Shown piece after piece: positions 48,386-61,322 of a stretch of 64,000 nt of DNA. A program made the translations under genes and the position numbers. Source of the DNA: Sphagnum compactum (lineage: Eukaryota > Bryophyta > Sphagnopsida > Sphagnales); the NCBI GenBank assembly GCA_965153455.1, contig OZ234497.1, positions 5,952,001 through 6,016,000 of the forward strand, given 5' to 3'. The stretch's first letter is position 1; each line of letters begins with the position of its first letter. Under the pieces are notes generated by a model, which worked only from the letters and a program-made list of their open reading frames with translations, made no database searches and had not been told where the DNA came from.

Positions 48386-49500
48386 CCATGGGCCACATGT
48401 ATTTCTGGTTGCTTGCACTTGTTACCTACTACTGGAGTCCGCCCACAAAGGGGGGGGAAAGGAGGAGGTGGGCTCCAAGCAACAAACTTTTCAGGAATTG
48501 AATGTAATCCCGGTACTTGTACCTAAAAAACATTGTAACAATTATTCAGGGCCTAAAGCATTATAAAGTAGACAGAAAAATATATACTTCTATTAAAAAA
48601 TTTAATTTAGAAATGATCCAATTTTTGACATAAAGATCAAAAATAAATAAAAAATAACCTCTTTCAATCTCATCGTGAAACCATTAACCTCAATGTGTTC
48701 TTTTTTGACAATTTTTTTCATGTTTTTGACCCCCAAAAAAAGACAGAGAAATTTCTTAATTTTCTTTTTAGTGTAAATTTGACTAGTTTGGCTAAATGTT
48801 TTTCAAAGTAATTGCAAAAATTTTATATTAAAATTGGAGTGAAAAAACACTGGTTAGGTCTTTCATTGGACTCATGGAATATTGATTACAAAATTTTGAA
48901 ATTGAAAGTGAACAATTTCAACTGTAGTATTTGTGACTTACTTTTATGATGTTAAAGTTGATATGAGACTTCTGTTGTGTTGCAAAGTAGATAACTTGAG
49001 GTCAAGTTTGTATTAAAAAAAATTTGTCTTTCTGAAAAGAACCCCAAAGTGGGAACCACAGCCTACTCTTTCCAGGAGTTGTGCTTGATTGCACCACAGT
49101 GATGATGACGATGATGATAAAGCTGATGAAGAGTGTTCAATTATTGTTGTTCCAGCTTGTGATCATCATAGGTGGACAGCAGGGGGGGAACTCAGGGAGG
49201 GGAAGAAGCATGAGGACAAAGCCCATATTTGCTTTAGGCAATTTCTCATTGTTGGATAACAACATCCCCTCATGCCAGGCAGCAGCACACATAGAATCAT
49301 AGACAAGAATGACCAGAACACCAGCAGCAAGCAGGGCCATTGTCCACAATCCAATCCACCTGATTACTTGACCCATCACCCACCAGTTGTTATAACTTAT
49401 GACTTGTCAAGGAATCACAACTGAGTTACCCACCAAGGTTCAGCTGTCATAAGCAGTGTTGTGCAGGTATATTGTCTTTGATATATCCTAAGGTAAGGGG
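47873..49500. other. Intergenic DNA, no gene called
   Basis: A CT/CA compound microsatellite lies at 48353-48386. At 48719-48856 a segment ending GAGTGAAAAAACACTGG may be another diverged end of MITE family 1. A minus-strand frame of 80 codons (49379-49137) starts with one strongly hydrophobic segment but has no recognisable family, so it is not called as a gene. Confidence 0.4.
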
Positions 49501-52500
49501 TATATATAAATTTTCAGTTTATTTACCCAATGGGTAAGGGTATATTATGAGTTTGGTTTCACTAGGGTGGGATCTAGGTAAAAAAAAATTATAATTTTGA
49601 ATAGATGGTAAGGTCTGGGTATTCTTATCACATCCCCCTGCTTAAGGTTTTAAAAAACGGTAAATAATTTTATCTTATTTAATAAAACATGGGATCAAGC
49701 ATTAAAGCTAACATCATGTGAGTTTTTTTAATCAAATTGATGCAAACAGTCCAAGAATGGAGCAAGCATACGAGTGACTTCTAATCGCATGGACTACTTG
49801 CTAACAAGAGCAATTTTGCACCAAATTGAAATGGGGGAACAGAGCTCATTTAGATTTCTAGTTCAAGTCTATCATTGATCAATTTCACACAAAGGTTAAT
49901 TGCATCATTCAACGACCAATAACCATGACATTGATTTAGCACACAATTTGATGCAACCTAGGCCAAGGTTGAAGCAACGATTTTTGTAATGGCCCAAATA
50001 TGTGGTGTTGGAAGTCTACCTTATAAAACCAATGTTCATTGATTGTAACAAACATGAATAGCAACCCTAAACTGAGGGGCCTATTGGAACATTGTCAAAT
50101 TCAAAGTAAACTTTATTTTCATTGATGTGTTTAGTTTTCATGGTCACAAACCTACAACCAAACAAGCCTTTGTCCACTCTACCCCTCCTTTTCCTACATT
50201 TTTTGGCCATGTTATTCAAGTTTGAATTGAAGATTGTGTAGATTTTATGCTTACAAATTGAAACCTAAACTTACCTTCTTATTAAAAGTGGCATATTGGC
50301 AAGTTTTAAAAAGGGCATGACCAAAACAAACACCTTCAAGGGTGCAAGCAAGATATTTTGTACATACTTGGTACCTTGTTTTCTACTTGAAAACACGAAA
50401 AAAACAATCTTTAAACTTTTAACCTTCCTTTAGCATTCAAAACAAATGAAATTTTTTGTTTTTTTTCATAGGAATCTCTAGCCTCCTTCTAGCTTCTCAA
50501 AGCAATTTGTGTCATATCATTTGGACTTTAAAAAATATCCCAAAAGTATCCCCAACAATTACATCATTTTTCACGGGTTGGGGATGATTTTAATTATCAA
50601 AACAAATTTCATTAACAAAAAAAATAATATTAGAATGTTCACCACTTCAATATTGAGGTGCTTGAAAAAAAACCAAATATTTGCTAAAACATTTCACCTA
50701 CTTTCAAATTTCAAGTACTTGAACTTTATTTTTCAAACTGCCACAAATTTACACTACTTTTTTTGTATACTTTACCATGTTTGCACCATCAAATGGTGCT
50801 AATATCCTCAATTTTTCATAATTAACAATTGTCATTATAGATAGATTTTTTTTTTCATTTTTCAAATAACCAATAATTTTATTACTTAACATGTACTCCT
50901 CAAACAAAGCTTACAAATGACTAACAAAATTAATTATCATAATGTTTTTTTCCTCAACTAGACCAATTGTGACATGATTTGGTTCCGAATCCAATGTTAA
51001 GAAATTAAAGGGCAAAAGTATCAAATGCACCTTTGCTCATCCAAAGGTCAAATGTTATTATGATAAAAACTACAACATTGACATAGATGTCTAATTTGAC
51101 TAGATGTCCAAATTGACAAATAGTCAAAAAGGTGCATAAATGGGTGGACCAATTTGCCATAGATCCAAAGTCCCTATTTACTCAAAATCCTGATCAAATT
51201 TTGGAAATTACAACTAATTTACATTTGTTTCCTCCATATTTTTTCCATGTCATTAGTGTCTCATTTAGAATTTCTCTTTTTTTAAGCATGTAAACAAAAA
51301 TACCATAAAACACCTCTTCCTCCAATATGATATGGACTTATAAAAAAATGCTCCTAATTAACCCATTCAAAAGTTCATAAATATAATCCTAGAATTCAAT
51401 TAATTCATTTTTTTACCCCCAGCTTCCTTATTATGATATCTTATTAATTTCAAATCCTTAACACACACCCCATCAATCAATGGACTATATCATAATCCAC
51501 ATATAAATGGTAGTCAAAGGTACAATCCATGAGTTTTGAATTCAAAAGTTTATGGCTTTTACAATTTTTTAGAATTTATAAAAATATTTTATGCATCATT
51601 TAGATATTCAAGTGAAGATCTATAAACCAAGTTTATTTTAATAAATTTCAAATTTTATAAAACAACATGGACATTGTAATGGCAACCAAAAGGCATAATT
51701 GGTTTATGCGACCCCCAAATTTGCGTTATGAGAAATCGCATCCACTAAAACCACACTGCCTTGCTACTAAAACTCAAAAAACAACTCATACACAATTATT
51801 ACGCAACTATCCCTTGGGTATTACAACTATTATGCAACTATCCCCTTAAAAATATTGTGTATTAATAAATAAATTGTCATGTGAGTAATTAGTTAATTGT
51901 ATTATAGTTGCAAGTGAGTTGAAAATAGGTCTTCTATACAGTAATTTATACACATTTACATACATATGTAATCAACCATGTTTGACTTTTTCAAGAGTTG
52001 CATTGTAGTTGCATGTGGTAACTATTTTAGAACTATTAAAAATGTGTTACTAAAACAACAACTATGTTGCAACTAATGTACAATGTACATACATGCGATC
52101 ATGCCACATGTCCACATTTCCACCACCCATTATAGGATACATTTGCAACTAGTTTTTTGATTATGATTCTCATTGATACAATTCGTATGGCCACTAGTGC
52201 ACCACTACTAAAGTACTATTGTTCAACTATGTTATGACTATATTACAACTAGTTATAACTTAATAAGGATACATATTCATCAATTATTTATATTTTCATT
52301 TGTTTTAATGAGTACATTTATTAAGTTCCATAGATTTTGAAATTTCAATAATATTATTATGTATTTTGATGTTTCTAATCATTGCATTTAAAAAAAGTTT
52401 CAAGAAAGTAATGATGGTTCCTTTCCTTAAACTTTTTGGTTAAGAACCAAAATTTGAAACATAATTTCAGAATTTTCTTGGGAATATTTTTCCTAAGGTA

Positions 52501-54331
52501 ATTGGAAAGTCGAATGAAAGCACATTAGGGGTGAACCACTTTTCACTAAAAAAAGTGATGTATAACAAGTATTATAGTATGCAATAAGCTAAAATCTTGA
52601 TGGTATTTTTGGTTATCCTAAACACAAGCAAAAAACTTAAAATTTTGCATGACAACATTTTGGAACTCAAATTTTACTTTGAATCAAAATTAATCTTGAT
52701 CCAACGATTAGATGAAGAGGATTAGATGAAATTAATGTACATATAGTATATAACTTACAATTTCTCAACGGCCATAAGGCCTCATGTTTGTGGTTCATGA
52801 AACATTACCAAACCAAAAAAAATTGAAAAAATAGTGCAATGCCCATTTATAAAATCTCTTCCTCTTGATATGGTGGTGGTTTTTTCCTAAAAAAAAGATA
52901 TTATTATGCATTTATCATTCAAAAATGCAAAAAACACACATTTTTTTAATGAAATTTCATCCAAATTTTTTTAATCTTTAAATGGTCCTAGATTTAATTC
53001 ATGTATATCAATATCATACACCATAAAAAAATTCACCCAAGAATTCCATTCACAACCTTAATTTTGAAGTATATATGCAATTTTTGCAAACTTTGTGACA
53101 AGTATTATTTTGTCACAAATATACTCCATACATCAAGTTTTTCATTGTTTATTGAATTTTTAAAAATAGTTGATTAGATTCAATTTTAAGTTAATCAAAT
53201 ATATTTAAAACAAGCAAAAATAATCCAAGATGTGATGTCCATACATTACCCAAAAACATAATTGCAAAAAAATAATACTTGTGATTACAATTTATGGGGG
53301 GCTTAGTGTGCTTATGCCTAATCTATCTATTTTTAGATTTTATTAGGAAATTAATTGAATAAACATAATTTAGTTAAGCATGAATTTCCAAAGTTAAGGC
53401 TATTAATTTATGAAGGGGCCATTTTAATTAAAAATTAAAAAATTAACAATTTCAAAAAACTTAATTCCAAATATGCAATTGATAAACATGAGAAAAAATA
53501 ATAATAATTGTGAAAACATTTAAAGTAAAGGGCCTAGGAAAATGATTTGGTTGTTTTTTGTTCCTTTTTCATTCCTTGAGGTGGTTCCTAGTGGTACCAC
53601 CCAAAGATACTTTCACCCAACGTTACCTCAAGTTCTAGACATCATCTTTGAAGTGCAAAGGAAAATGAGTAATGAAAAAATAGTAAGAAGATAAATATGC
53701 TTTCTAACTTACAAAACACGTTTTCTTTCCTTTTTTTCTCCTTGGACCCTTCTTAATTTCAAACCTCATAACTTTCTTATTTCTTATTCATTTAAAACAA
53801 TTTAAAGTGTTATAGGAACACCACCTAAAGTTCTACAAATCATCTTTGTACTTTAATAGCAACAGAGCAACATACAAGGAATTTTGTTGGTGTTTGGGAA
53901 CCAGTCTTTGTAGCATTTGGTGGTTTGTTTTTTTGAATTCTTGACCCCTCTACTTTGAGGGGCCATAACTTTCTCAATTTTATTCCATTTTTGACGAATT
54001 TTAATGCAGCTAATGTAGGAGGGGTTCAAGTTTTGTTTACACACCAAAAACAATGGAGCCCTCCCCTTAGATCTAACCTACCTTGAGCACTTAAATGTTA
54101 TAGTTGTAACTCAATGTACAACTAATGAACAATTAAAAGATTTAACCCATATGTTTTGTCTTTGAATCCCATGCTACCAACTATATAAAGAAGACTTGTT
54201 TTCTTATGTTCTCACATTAAAATACATGTGTTTTTGGGATAAGCTTAAAAAAGCTTAACTTAAAGGAAAGACATAAAATATAAAATAAAATTTCATGGCT
54301 ATTATGTAGTGCACTTAGTCTTGTGTTTTCC
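49501..54331. other. Very AT-rich repeat DNA, no gene recognised
   Basis: Long A and T runs and no open frame above 97 codons. A cluster of TGCAACT/AGTTGCA words at 51.78-52.25 kb recurs near 54.7 and 58.5 kb, suggesting shared repeat ancestry. No LTR pair or transposase was recognised. Confidence 0.5.
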
Positions 54332-54480
54332 CACCTACTTACCTACCTAGGTAAGTAAATAGGTCCTACTTTTCTACCTACTTATGTAGGTAAGTAGGTA
54401 GGTCCTAAGTAAATATGTAGGTATGTAGGTTTTAAAACCTACCAACCTACCTACCTATGGTTATGTACAACCTACCTAGC
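54332..54480. repeat. CCTACCTA / TAGGTAGG inverted-repeat-rich stretch
   Basis: Dense CCTAC and GTAGG words on alternating strands give several overlapping palindromes, for example CTTACCTACCTAGGTAAG. This can fold into nested hairpins. Confidence 0.65.
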
Positions 54481-56255
54481 TACTAAATTTTTATTTTTAT
54501 TTTCCAAAATATAATTAATATGCCATGTGGCAACTTTTTTATTGTGCCACATGTCACAATTTTGAACCATCATTAATAATCATAATGGATGATGGAGATC
54601 AATATTTCAAAAAAAAATTATGTCCAAAAATCTTCATAATGCCATGTGTTAGATTTTAATAAATGGATGATTATTAATGACATCAGCATGACATCATGTG
54701 TGCAGTTATAAAGGAGTTGCATAATATTTGAAAACAAGTTGTTTTGACTAAGTTGCAATTGAATTACAATGATTAACACCATATATATGATGAATTGCAA
54801 ATGTCCTTTGCAACTCAAAAATTGATTTGCAAGGCTAGTTGCAAAACACCCTTTTTTTTCATAATGTTGGTCCACCCATTTGTGCATGCATCCATCTCAA
54901 CCAAGTTGACTTGTTAAAATACACATGTCATTCAAACCCCTAACTTCTAATCAAGAAAGACCAATTAGTCAATTTCACCCATTTGAAAAAACCAAAAATT
55001 TAGTAATTTAGGTCCATGAAGGTGAAAAAGTGAAGAAGTTGTTTTCTCTAGCTCACCTTCATACTTGATATAGTTTCATTTGTGGTTCATTGAAGGTAGG
55101 TGGATGTGTTGCTTAATGTTTTTTCAAAGTTGCTTTTTTTGTGCATTTTCTACATCAAAACAAAATTATGATTTATTCATCTCCTTTTTTCTTTCTAATT
55201 TGCTAACCATAGATTTAATGTCATGTGTAGATATCCTAATTCTTTTTAATTAGCAATAGAATCACATATGTAAGATGTGTTAGGTTTAGGTTACATAAAG
55301 GTAAATTGATTTTTTGTAAACCATTTTCATTTTTCTTGAAGCAATGAGATTTTGCACATCTTAAACCTTGGAAGAATTTTTCATATTTTAGCATGTTTAA
55401 TCATTTGAAATATTTTTTCATCCATGGCATTTTGTTGTGGCCTCAATGTTTGCTCCAATTTCATTCATGTGATTTTACTTGCAGGTGTTCAGACAAACTA
55501 ATGTGGCAAATAAACAAACATGTTTAACTTTGTTGTTAATAGATTTTCCACACTAGTGATAACGGAATCAATTTGAAAAACTTTACATGCTTTAGATGGA
55601 CCGTGAATTATCTCCCAATTTCCTAATTAAAGGATATGTTAAGTGCATATATGACATTTTGAAAAATAATAATTTTATCACATGATCTTACAATTTTCAG
55701 TTACATCTTCATCACTCTTCACAACTTCAAATATTAAAACTAATTTTTTAAATAATTGATGGAAATAAAGAAATTAGTTTAATTTTAGGGTGGCTCAAAT
55801 ATGTGGATATACAAAATTAAGTGATAACAATGTGTGGAAAAGATGTTCTTTCACATATTAACCTTCAAACAATACTTTGTTTAAGCAAATGCATGGTTGG
55901 GTGCACTACTTTTAAAATAATGAGAAAGTGATTTTATAATAGGTGTGATTACAATTATTATTTTTTATAGTATATGTTAAATTTTGTCAACATGGATTAT
56001 GTTTTAAAATATAAACATTGATATACACACGGGCCAATTGATGTAATGTTTTGGAAAAAAACAAATGTCACTAGTACAAAAGGCGGGTGTTAAATCATTA
56101 TGGGACCTTACAATCAAAATTGGTTCAAACCCACCTTGGTGATTTCACCTTGGTTTAAATTATTTCACTATAAGGTCATTATGTAAACATCATGTTTCAT
56201 TACTAATTGTCATAATTCATTATTATTATTCACTATGGCAAATAGGTTTATTTTT
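54481..56255. other. AT-rich repeat DNA, no gene recognised
   Basis: Contains the 55640-55740 partner of the 1353-1450 repeat and a second matching block at 55790-55890. No gene-like frame. Confidence 0.5.
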
Positions 56256-56259
56256 ATGT

Positions 56260-56592
56260 TGCTTTAAATATCTTGAGCTACTCTACACTATACCCTATGT
56301 TATTTTAAGCTACCCTATGTTATTCTAAATTATATTTTAAGTTATTATAGGCTATTATAAAAAAAATTACCTTAAAATATCATAGGTTATATCTTAAATT
56401 ATATATGTTTAATTCTATTTTAGTTATTTTATTTTAAGTTATTATATGTTATTTCAAGTCATACGAAGTAAGCTATTCAAGGTCATTTTACTATATTTTA
56501 TTATAGGTTATTTTATATTAAAGTATAATACTTTAAGATAACATAAAACATAACAACATAAAATAACCTAAAATATAATAAAATAACTTAAG
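56260..56592. repeat. TTATTTTAAGTTAT-type low-complexity repeat
   Basis: Variations of TTATTTTAAG, GGTTAT and AAATTATAT repeat through the segment. Towards the end the complement (AAAATAACCTAAAATA) takes over, so the region as a whole is partly self-complementary. Confidence 0.6.
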
Positions 56593-57099
56593 GGGGTGAA
56601 AATCCTTTAAAGTGTACCACACAGGATGAAAAGGAGGTCCTTATTTACCCTATATATTGATACCCATAAAAAATAATGAGTCAAAAGTTGTCAAATATTT
56701 TTAAAGGATTATATTCTAAACCACTACAATTTTAGATTTCATCATAATCATCCATAAATGAGTAAAAACATAATCAAAGGAGCCACTCAAGTGAGTGAAT
56801 ACTCTTTATAACTACATTTTTGTATGTTTGAAAGATCACAAGTGAAGTTACAAGCATAATAGTTTGGATTGGCATAATTGTTTTTGGAAAATTTTCCATC
56901 AATTGCAAAGTTTACATGCTCAAAACTTGAACAAATCAAAAATGTTTTTGCAAGTTCAAAACACTCAAACCTCAAAAATGGACAGTCCTTATTTTTTTCA
57001 AATAAAACATCTTTTTTTTCTACCAAACGTGCACCATTCCTTTTGAAAATTGGAGAGGATCTTAATGTTGATGATTAAAAAGGCCAAAGGGCTTGAACT

Positions 57100-58020
57100 G
57101 ATGAACATAGCTAATTAATTAATCAATTAATTAACACAAAAACACTATGAAATATCCACAAAATAAAATACCTCTTGTTTATAACCTACCTACTTACTGC
57201 CTACTAGTGCTTATCCTATTTATTACATATCACTTAGGTTACATACCTACTATCTACTACATACCTAGCCTACCTAATAAATCAATTACCTAGCCTACGT
57301 TTAATAAATTAATTGTTTAACATAACTAATCAATTAATCAATTAATTAACACAAAAACATTATGACATATCCACAAAATAAAATACCTCTTGTTTAACTT
57401 ATAACCTACCTACTTACTACCTACTAGTGCCTATCCTACTTATTACATATCACTTAGGTTACATACGTACTATCTATTACATACCTAGCCTACCTAATAA
57501 ATTAATTACCTAGCTTACATTTAATAAATTAACTGTTTAACAAAGCTAATTAATTAATCCATTAATACAAAAACGTTTTGACATATCCACAAAATAAAAT
57601 ACCTCTTGCTTAACTTATAACCTACCTAGGTTACATACCTACTATTTATTAACTAGCCAACCTAATAAATTAATTACCTAGCTTACATTTAATAAATTAA
57701 TACAAAAACACTATGACATATCCACAAAATAAAATACCTCTTGCTTAACTTATAACCTACTTAGGTTACATACCTACTATTTATTACCTAGCCTACCTAA
57801 TAAACTAATTACCTAGCCTACATTTAATAAATTAATTTTTTAACATAGCTAATTAATTGATCAATTAATACAAAAACATTATGACATATCCACAACATAA
57901 AATACCTCTTACTTAATTTACCTACCTACCTTCCTATTACCTACTAGTACGTATCCTTTTTATTACATACTACTTAGCCTATCTAATTAATTGATAATTA
58001 CGTACCTAATTTATTTTTTG
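57100..58020 (+). repeat. Tandem array, about 215-bp unit, five copies
   Basis: The block ACAAAAACAYTATGACATATC followed by CACAAAATAAAATACCTCTTG begins at about 57134, 57349, 57565, 57700 and 57869. The first two spacings are 215 and 216 bp; the later ones (135 and 169 bp) are internally deleted units. Each unit also holds CCTACCTACTTAC, CACTTAGGTTACATAC and an AT-only segment (AATTAATTAATCAATTAA). No coding content. Resembles a small satellite array. Confidence 0.85.
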
Positions 58021-60095
58021 TTAAAAATCTAACTACCACAAAAACAAAAATAAACAAATGTTTTAACCAAATTGGTGAACAAAGTAGTGTTATGGTGATA
58101 TATAGCCAAAATGAAAATGGTTACTCTAGATTAATGCATTGAAATAAAATTTTATTTATGTTGAAATTTTATGGAAATGCCATGTGTGCCATGCAGGTTA
58201 ATTTGAGATAGTCAACAACTTATATTGTTCATAGTTGTAAAAATATTATAGTTGTTGTCAAATGCAACTCAATTTTCATCCATAAGTGGACAGACAAGAG
58301 AAAACAAACAAAATATGTCAAAATTTCATCTACATTTTGACTTAAAACTTTTGCATTCATATCATGTAACTACATATTTGACTAATAGTTGGTTAGACCC
58401 ATCATTTAGTCACACATGTAGTGGTATATATTTGCAATTACATGGACACATAGGATTACAAATATCATAGTTGCAAATGTAGTAGGTTTAGACAACAGTC
58501 GCATTGTAGTTGCAAAATGATGGTCGAAATGGACAAGAATTCTTCTAGTGACCCGCTTGAACACATTTGGTTCAAAAGTGTTTTTGACCCTAAAAATTAT
58601 GGATTTTGAAAGTGTGACTTTAACAAAAAGTTGTTCATATTTATGTGATAAAGGGTATGAATGCATAATATACATGATATAAAATCAATTATAGTCAAAA
58701 TATATTTATATCTAAAATATAATGTTAAATGGAGCACCTAAAATCTAAAATTTAAAGTTATAAACCAACAAAAAATAACACATGTCATGTGCAGTTCTTG
58801 GAAAATGACTTTTACCTTGGCGCCCTTAACTCCTTTGACTGTGTTTTCATCCAAATGTGTCTCTACATGATAAAAAAAACTCTAGTTAAAGAAAACAAAA
58901 AAAAGGGTGACAATGTAACAAGATTTTGGTACACCTTAAAGAAGTTGAACCCAAGGTAAAATAACATATAACAAAACAAGATAAAGACATTTGCTTAGTT
59001 TTGATTTTCAAATTATTTCTAGAGGTGAAAGATTTAAGATTTACACCTTGATTGTGATGAAGGTTAGGATGATTGTTTATTACACATAAGCATAAACTTA
59101 GAAAGTTGCTAGAGAAGAGAATAGAGACACAAAATGTAGTTTAAACTTATGTTGGGCTATGAACCATAGATCTTCCTATTTTCATTTTTTATTTCCACAC
59201 TTTTATACTATATACGTTTGATATGTTCAATTTGGAATAAAAAAAATAGTAATATATTGATGAGGAAATAATGAGTATACTCTGAACTTGTGGTTTTTTC
59301 TAACTGTAATAATTAAAATTTGATCACAAATTCTAATTATAAAAAAGAATCCAAAATCTGGAAAATAATGGAACAATAACAATAATGAGAAAAATGTGTG
59401 AATATAATTTGAAAATTAACTTAAATGGTTTAAAACAACAAATCATATGTGATTTTAGTGCTATTGTGTGTGTAATTTATATTGATTTGTTATTAGGCAT
59501 AGAGCAAATATGAGTAGAATTTGCACCTACGAAGGTCTAAGCAGTGAAAGGTATAAGAATTGAAATCAAAAGCATATAAGAAGTCAAAGGAAATGGAGAT
59601 TGATAGAACAATGTGAATTGGACGGTGATTTGAAATCTACGTAAGCAAATGGATGAAAAAGCCAAGCAACAAAACATGAATTGAGATCTTGAAGAAAATT
59701 GGGATGCAGAACAAGAGTTCTATGAAACACCAATACGGGTACAATTTTGGAACCAAGAAGTTTGCAAACAAAAAAAATGACCCGCATGACATCAAGTGTT
59801 TTTTGTCATAATTAGAGCAAGAAGAAAAGTTTGGATTGGGGCACTACTACATTACATGGTTTATTTGCTAGTTTTTATGACTGAAAATTTAGTCATAATA
59901 GACAAGGGACAATTTTGTCTTCAATTGGATCAGACCAATCGTTTATGCCAAAAATGTGACTGAGTTTAATTTGACTAAATGTCTAGTTATGTGTCTATTG
60001 TGACTAAAGTGCCTATTGTCTGTTGTGATTCACTTGATTACATACCTAGTTGACATGTTTGCCAAATGGCATGTTTGTTGTGACTAAGATGATTA
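58021..60095. other. AT-rich DNA, no gene recognised
   Basis: Short open frames only (up to 89 codons), without recognisable domains. TGCAACT-type words recur near 58260 and 58500. Confidence 0.45.
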
Positions 60096-60099
60096 ATAT

Positions 60100-60560
60100 T
60101 TCACCCAATATATAGGTGCCACATGGTATGTCTACTGTGAGATGGTCCTATACCTAGATGCCACATGGCATATATAATTTGACTGAAGTGATCGACAAAT
60201 GGCCTTATATTTATTATTTTGCCAAAAATTATTAACAATTGGCCTTGTAGTAAGGTGCCACATGAATGTTTAATTTGATTGAAATGAATGACAAATGGCC
60301 TTATAATTAGGTACCACATAGGATGTCTGATCTGACTAAAATGAGTAACAAATGGCCCTATAATTAGGTGTCACATGGGTTGTCTGATTTGACTAAAATG
60401 ACTAACAAATGGCCCTATAGTTAGGTGTCATATGGGCTATCTAATTTGATAAAGATTACTAGCTTGATAGTTAGGTGCCACATATGTTATTTGATTTTAT
60501 TAACATGACTAACAAATGGCCACATGGGTTGTTTGATATGACTGAGGTGACTAACAAATG
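60100..60560 (+). repeat. Minisatellite, about 57-bp unit
   Basis: AGGTGCCACATG-like unit starts occur at about 60253, 60309, 60366, 60423 and 60473 (spacing 56, 57, 57 and 50), with more diverged copies at 60114 and 60166. Each unit continues with TGTCTGATTTGACTAAAATG and ACTAACAAATGGCC. The minus-strand frame here is repeat translation. Confidence 0.8.
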
Positions 60561-61101
60561 AATATGTGTGTATAATCTATTTTTCTATTAATTAAACAAG
60601 AACATTTTCACTTAGCATGCAACCTAAACCCTACATACAATAACTTAGTTACAAACACATATCTACATTCTATGAAAGCTACATATCAACATCCCACAAA
60701 GAATAAACATGCATGGATCAAAACAATCACAGGAGCACAAGTTATAGAAAGTTGCAACAAATTATATATATCATAATATAGAAATTGCAAATAATTCAAA
60801 AAAAATTGAACTATAAAATGGGTGTGATCAAACTCAAATGAGCCAATAGTGACAAAGGACTCAACCACAAATGGGCCCTTTTTGAACATTTTGATTTTTC
60901 ATAGAAAACATTTTTTGAAGGATGTTTTTGCAACATGTTCTTAAGTAAAAATATTGACAAGTCCCCCAATAAATTACATTACTTGTGTTAACTCTTTTTT
61001 AATAAATATGAATGTTCTAAAAGTGTACAAATTTTATCAAATCATATGTTTCATCTTGAAAAATGATCATAATTTCAAATCATGTTAATATATGATAACT
61101 A
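60561..61101. other. AT-rich DNA, nothing recognised
   Basis: No repeat unit or gene-like frame seen. Confidence 0.45.
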
Positions 61102-61109
61102 CTTTAAAC

Positions 61110-61314
61110 CATAGTAGTGACATACGAAATACGAGTATTTTTCGAAGGTGCTAAAAAAGAAGTATTTTCAAGTATTTTAAAAAAACCATTATAAAAATAC
61201 AAAGGCTTGAAAATTGGCCTTTGTATCAAGTATTTTCAAGTATTTTTTTAAAAGCCCAAAAAAACGTAAAATACGCGTATGTTTGAATCGAATTGAGAGT
61301 ATGTCACTACTATG
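61110..61314. mobile_element. 205-bp hAT-type MITE with perfect 8-bp target duplication (family 4)
   Basis: Perfect 16-bp terminal inverted repeats, CATAGTAGTGACATAC at 61110-61125 and its complement at 61299-61314. Direct repeats CTTTAAAC flank it exactly (61102-61109 and 61315-61322). An 8-bp duplication is the signature of the hAT superfamily. The interior has subterminal inverted words (AAGTATTTTCAAGTATTTT and ACAAAGGC/GCCTTTGT) and no coding capacity. The intact duplication suggests a fairly recent insertion. Confidence 0.85.
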
Positions 61315-61322
61315 CTTTAAAC

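Noticed and set aside
49137-49379. An 80-codon minus-strand frame with one hydrophobic segment
   Set aside because: It ends in a run of Asn codons from a CAA-type simple repeat, lacks homologues I recognise, and has no supporting context.
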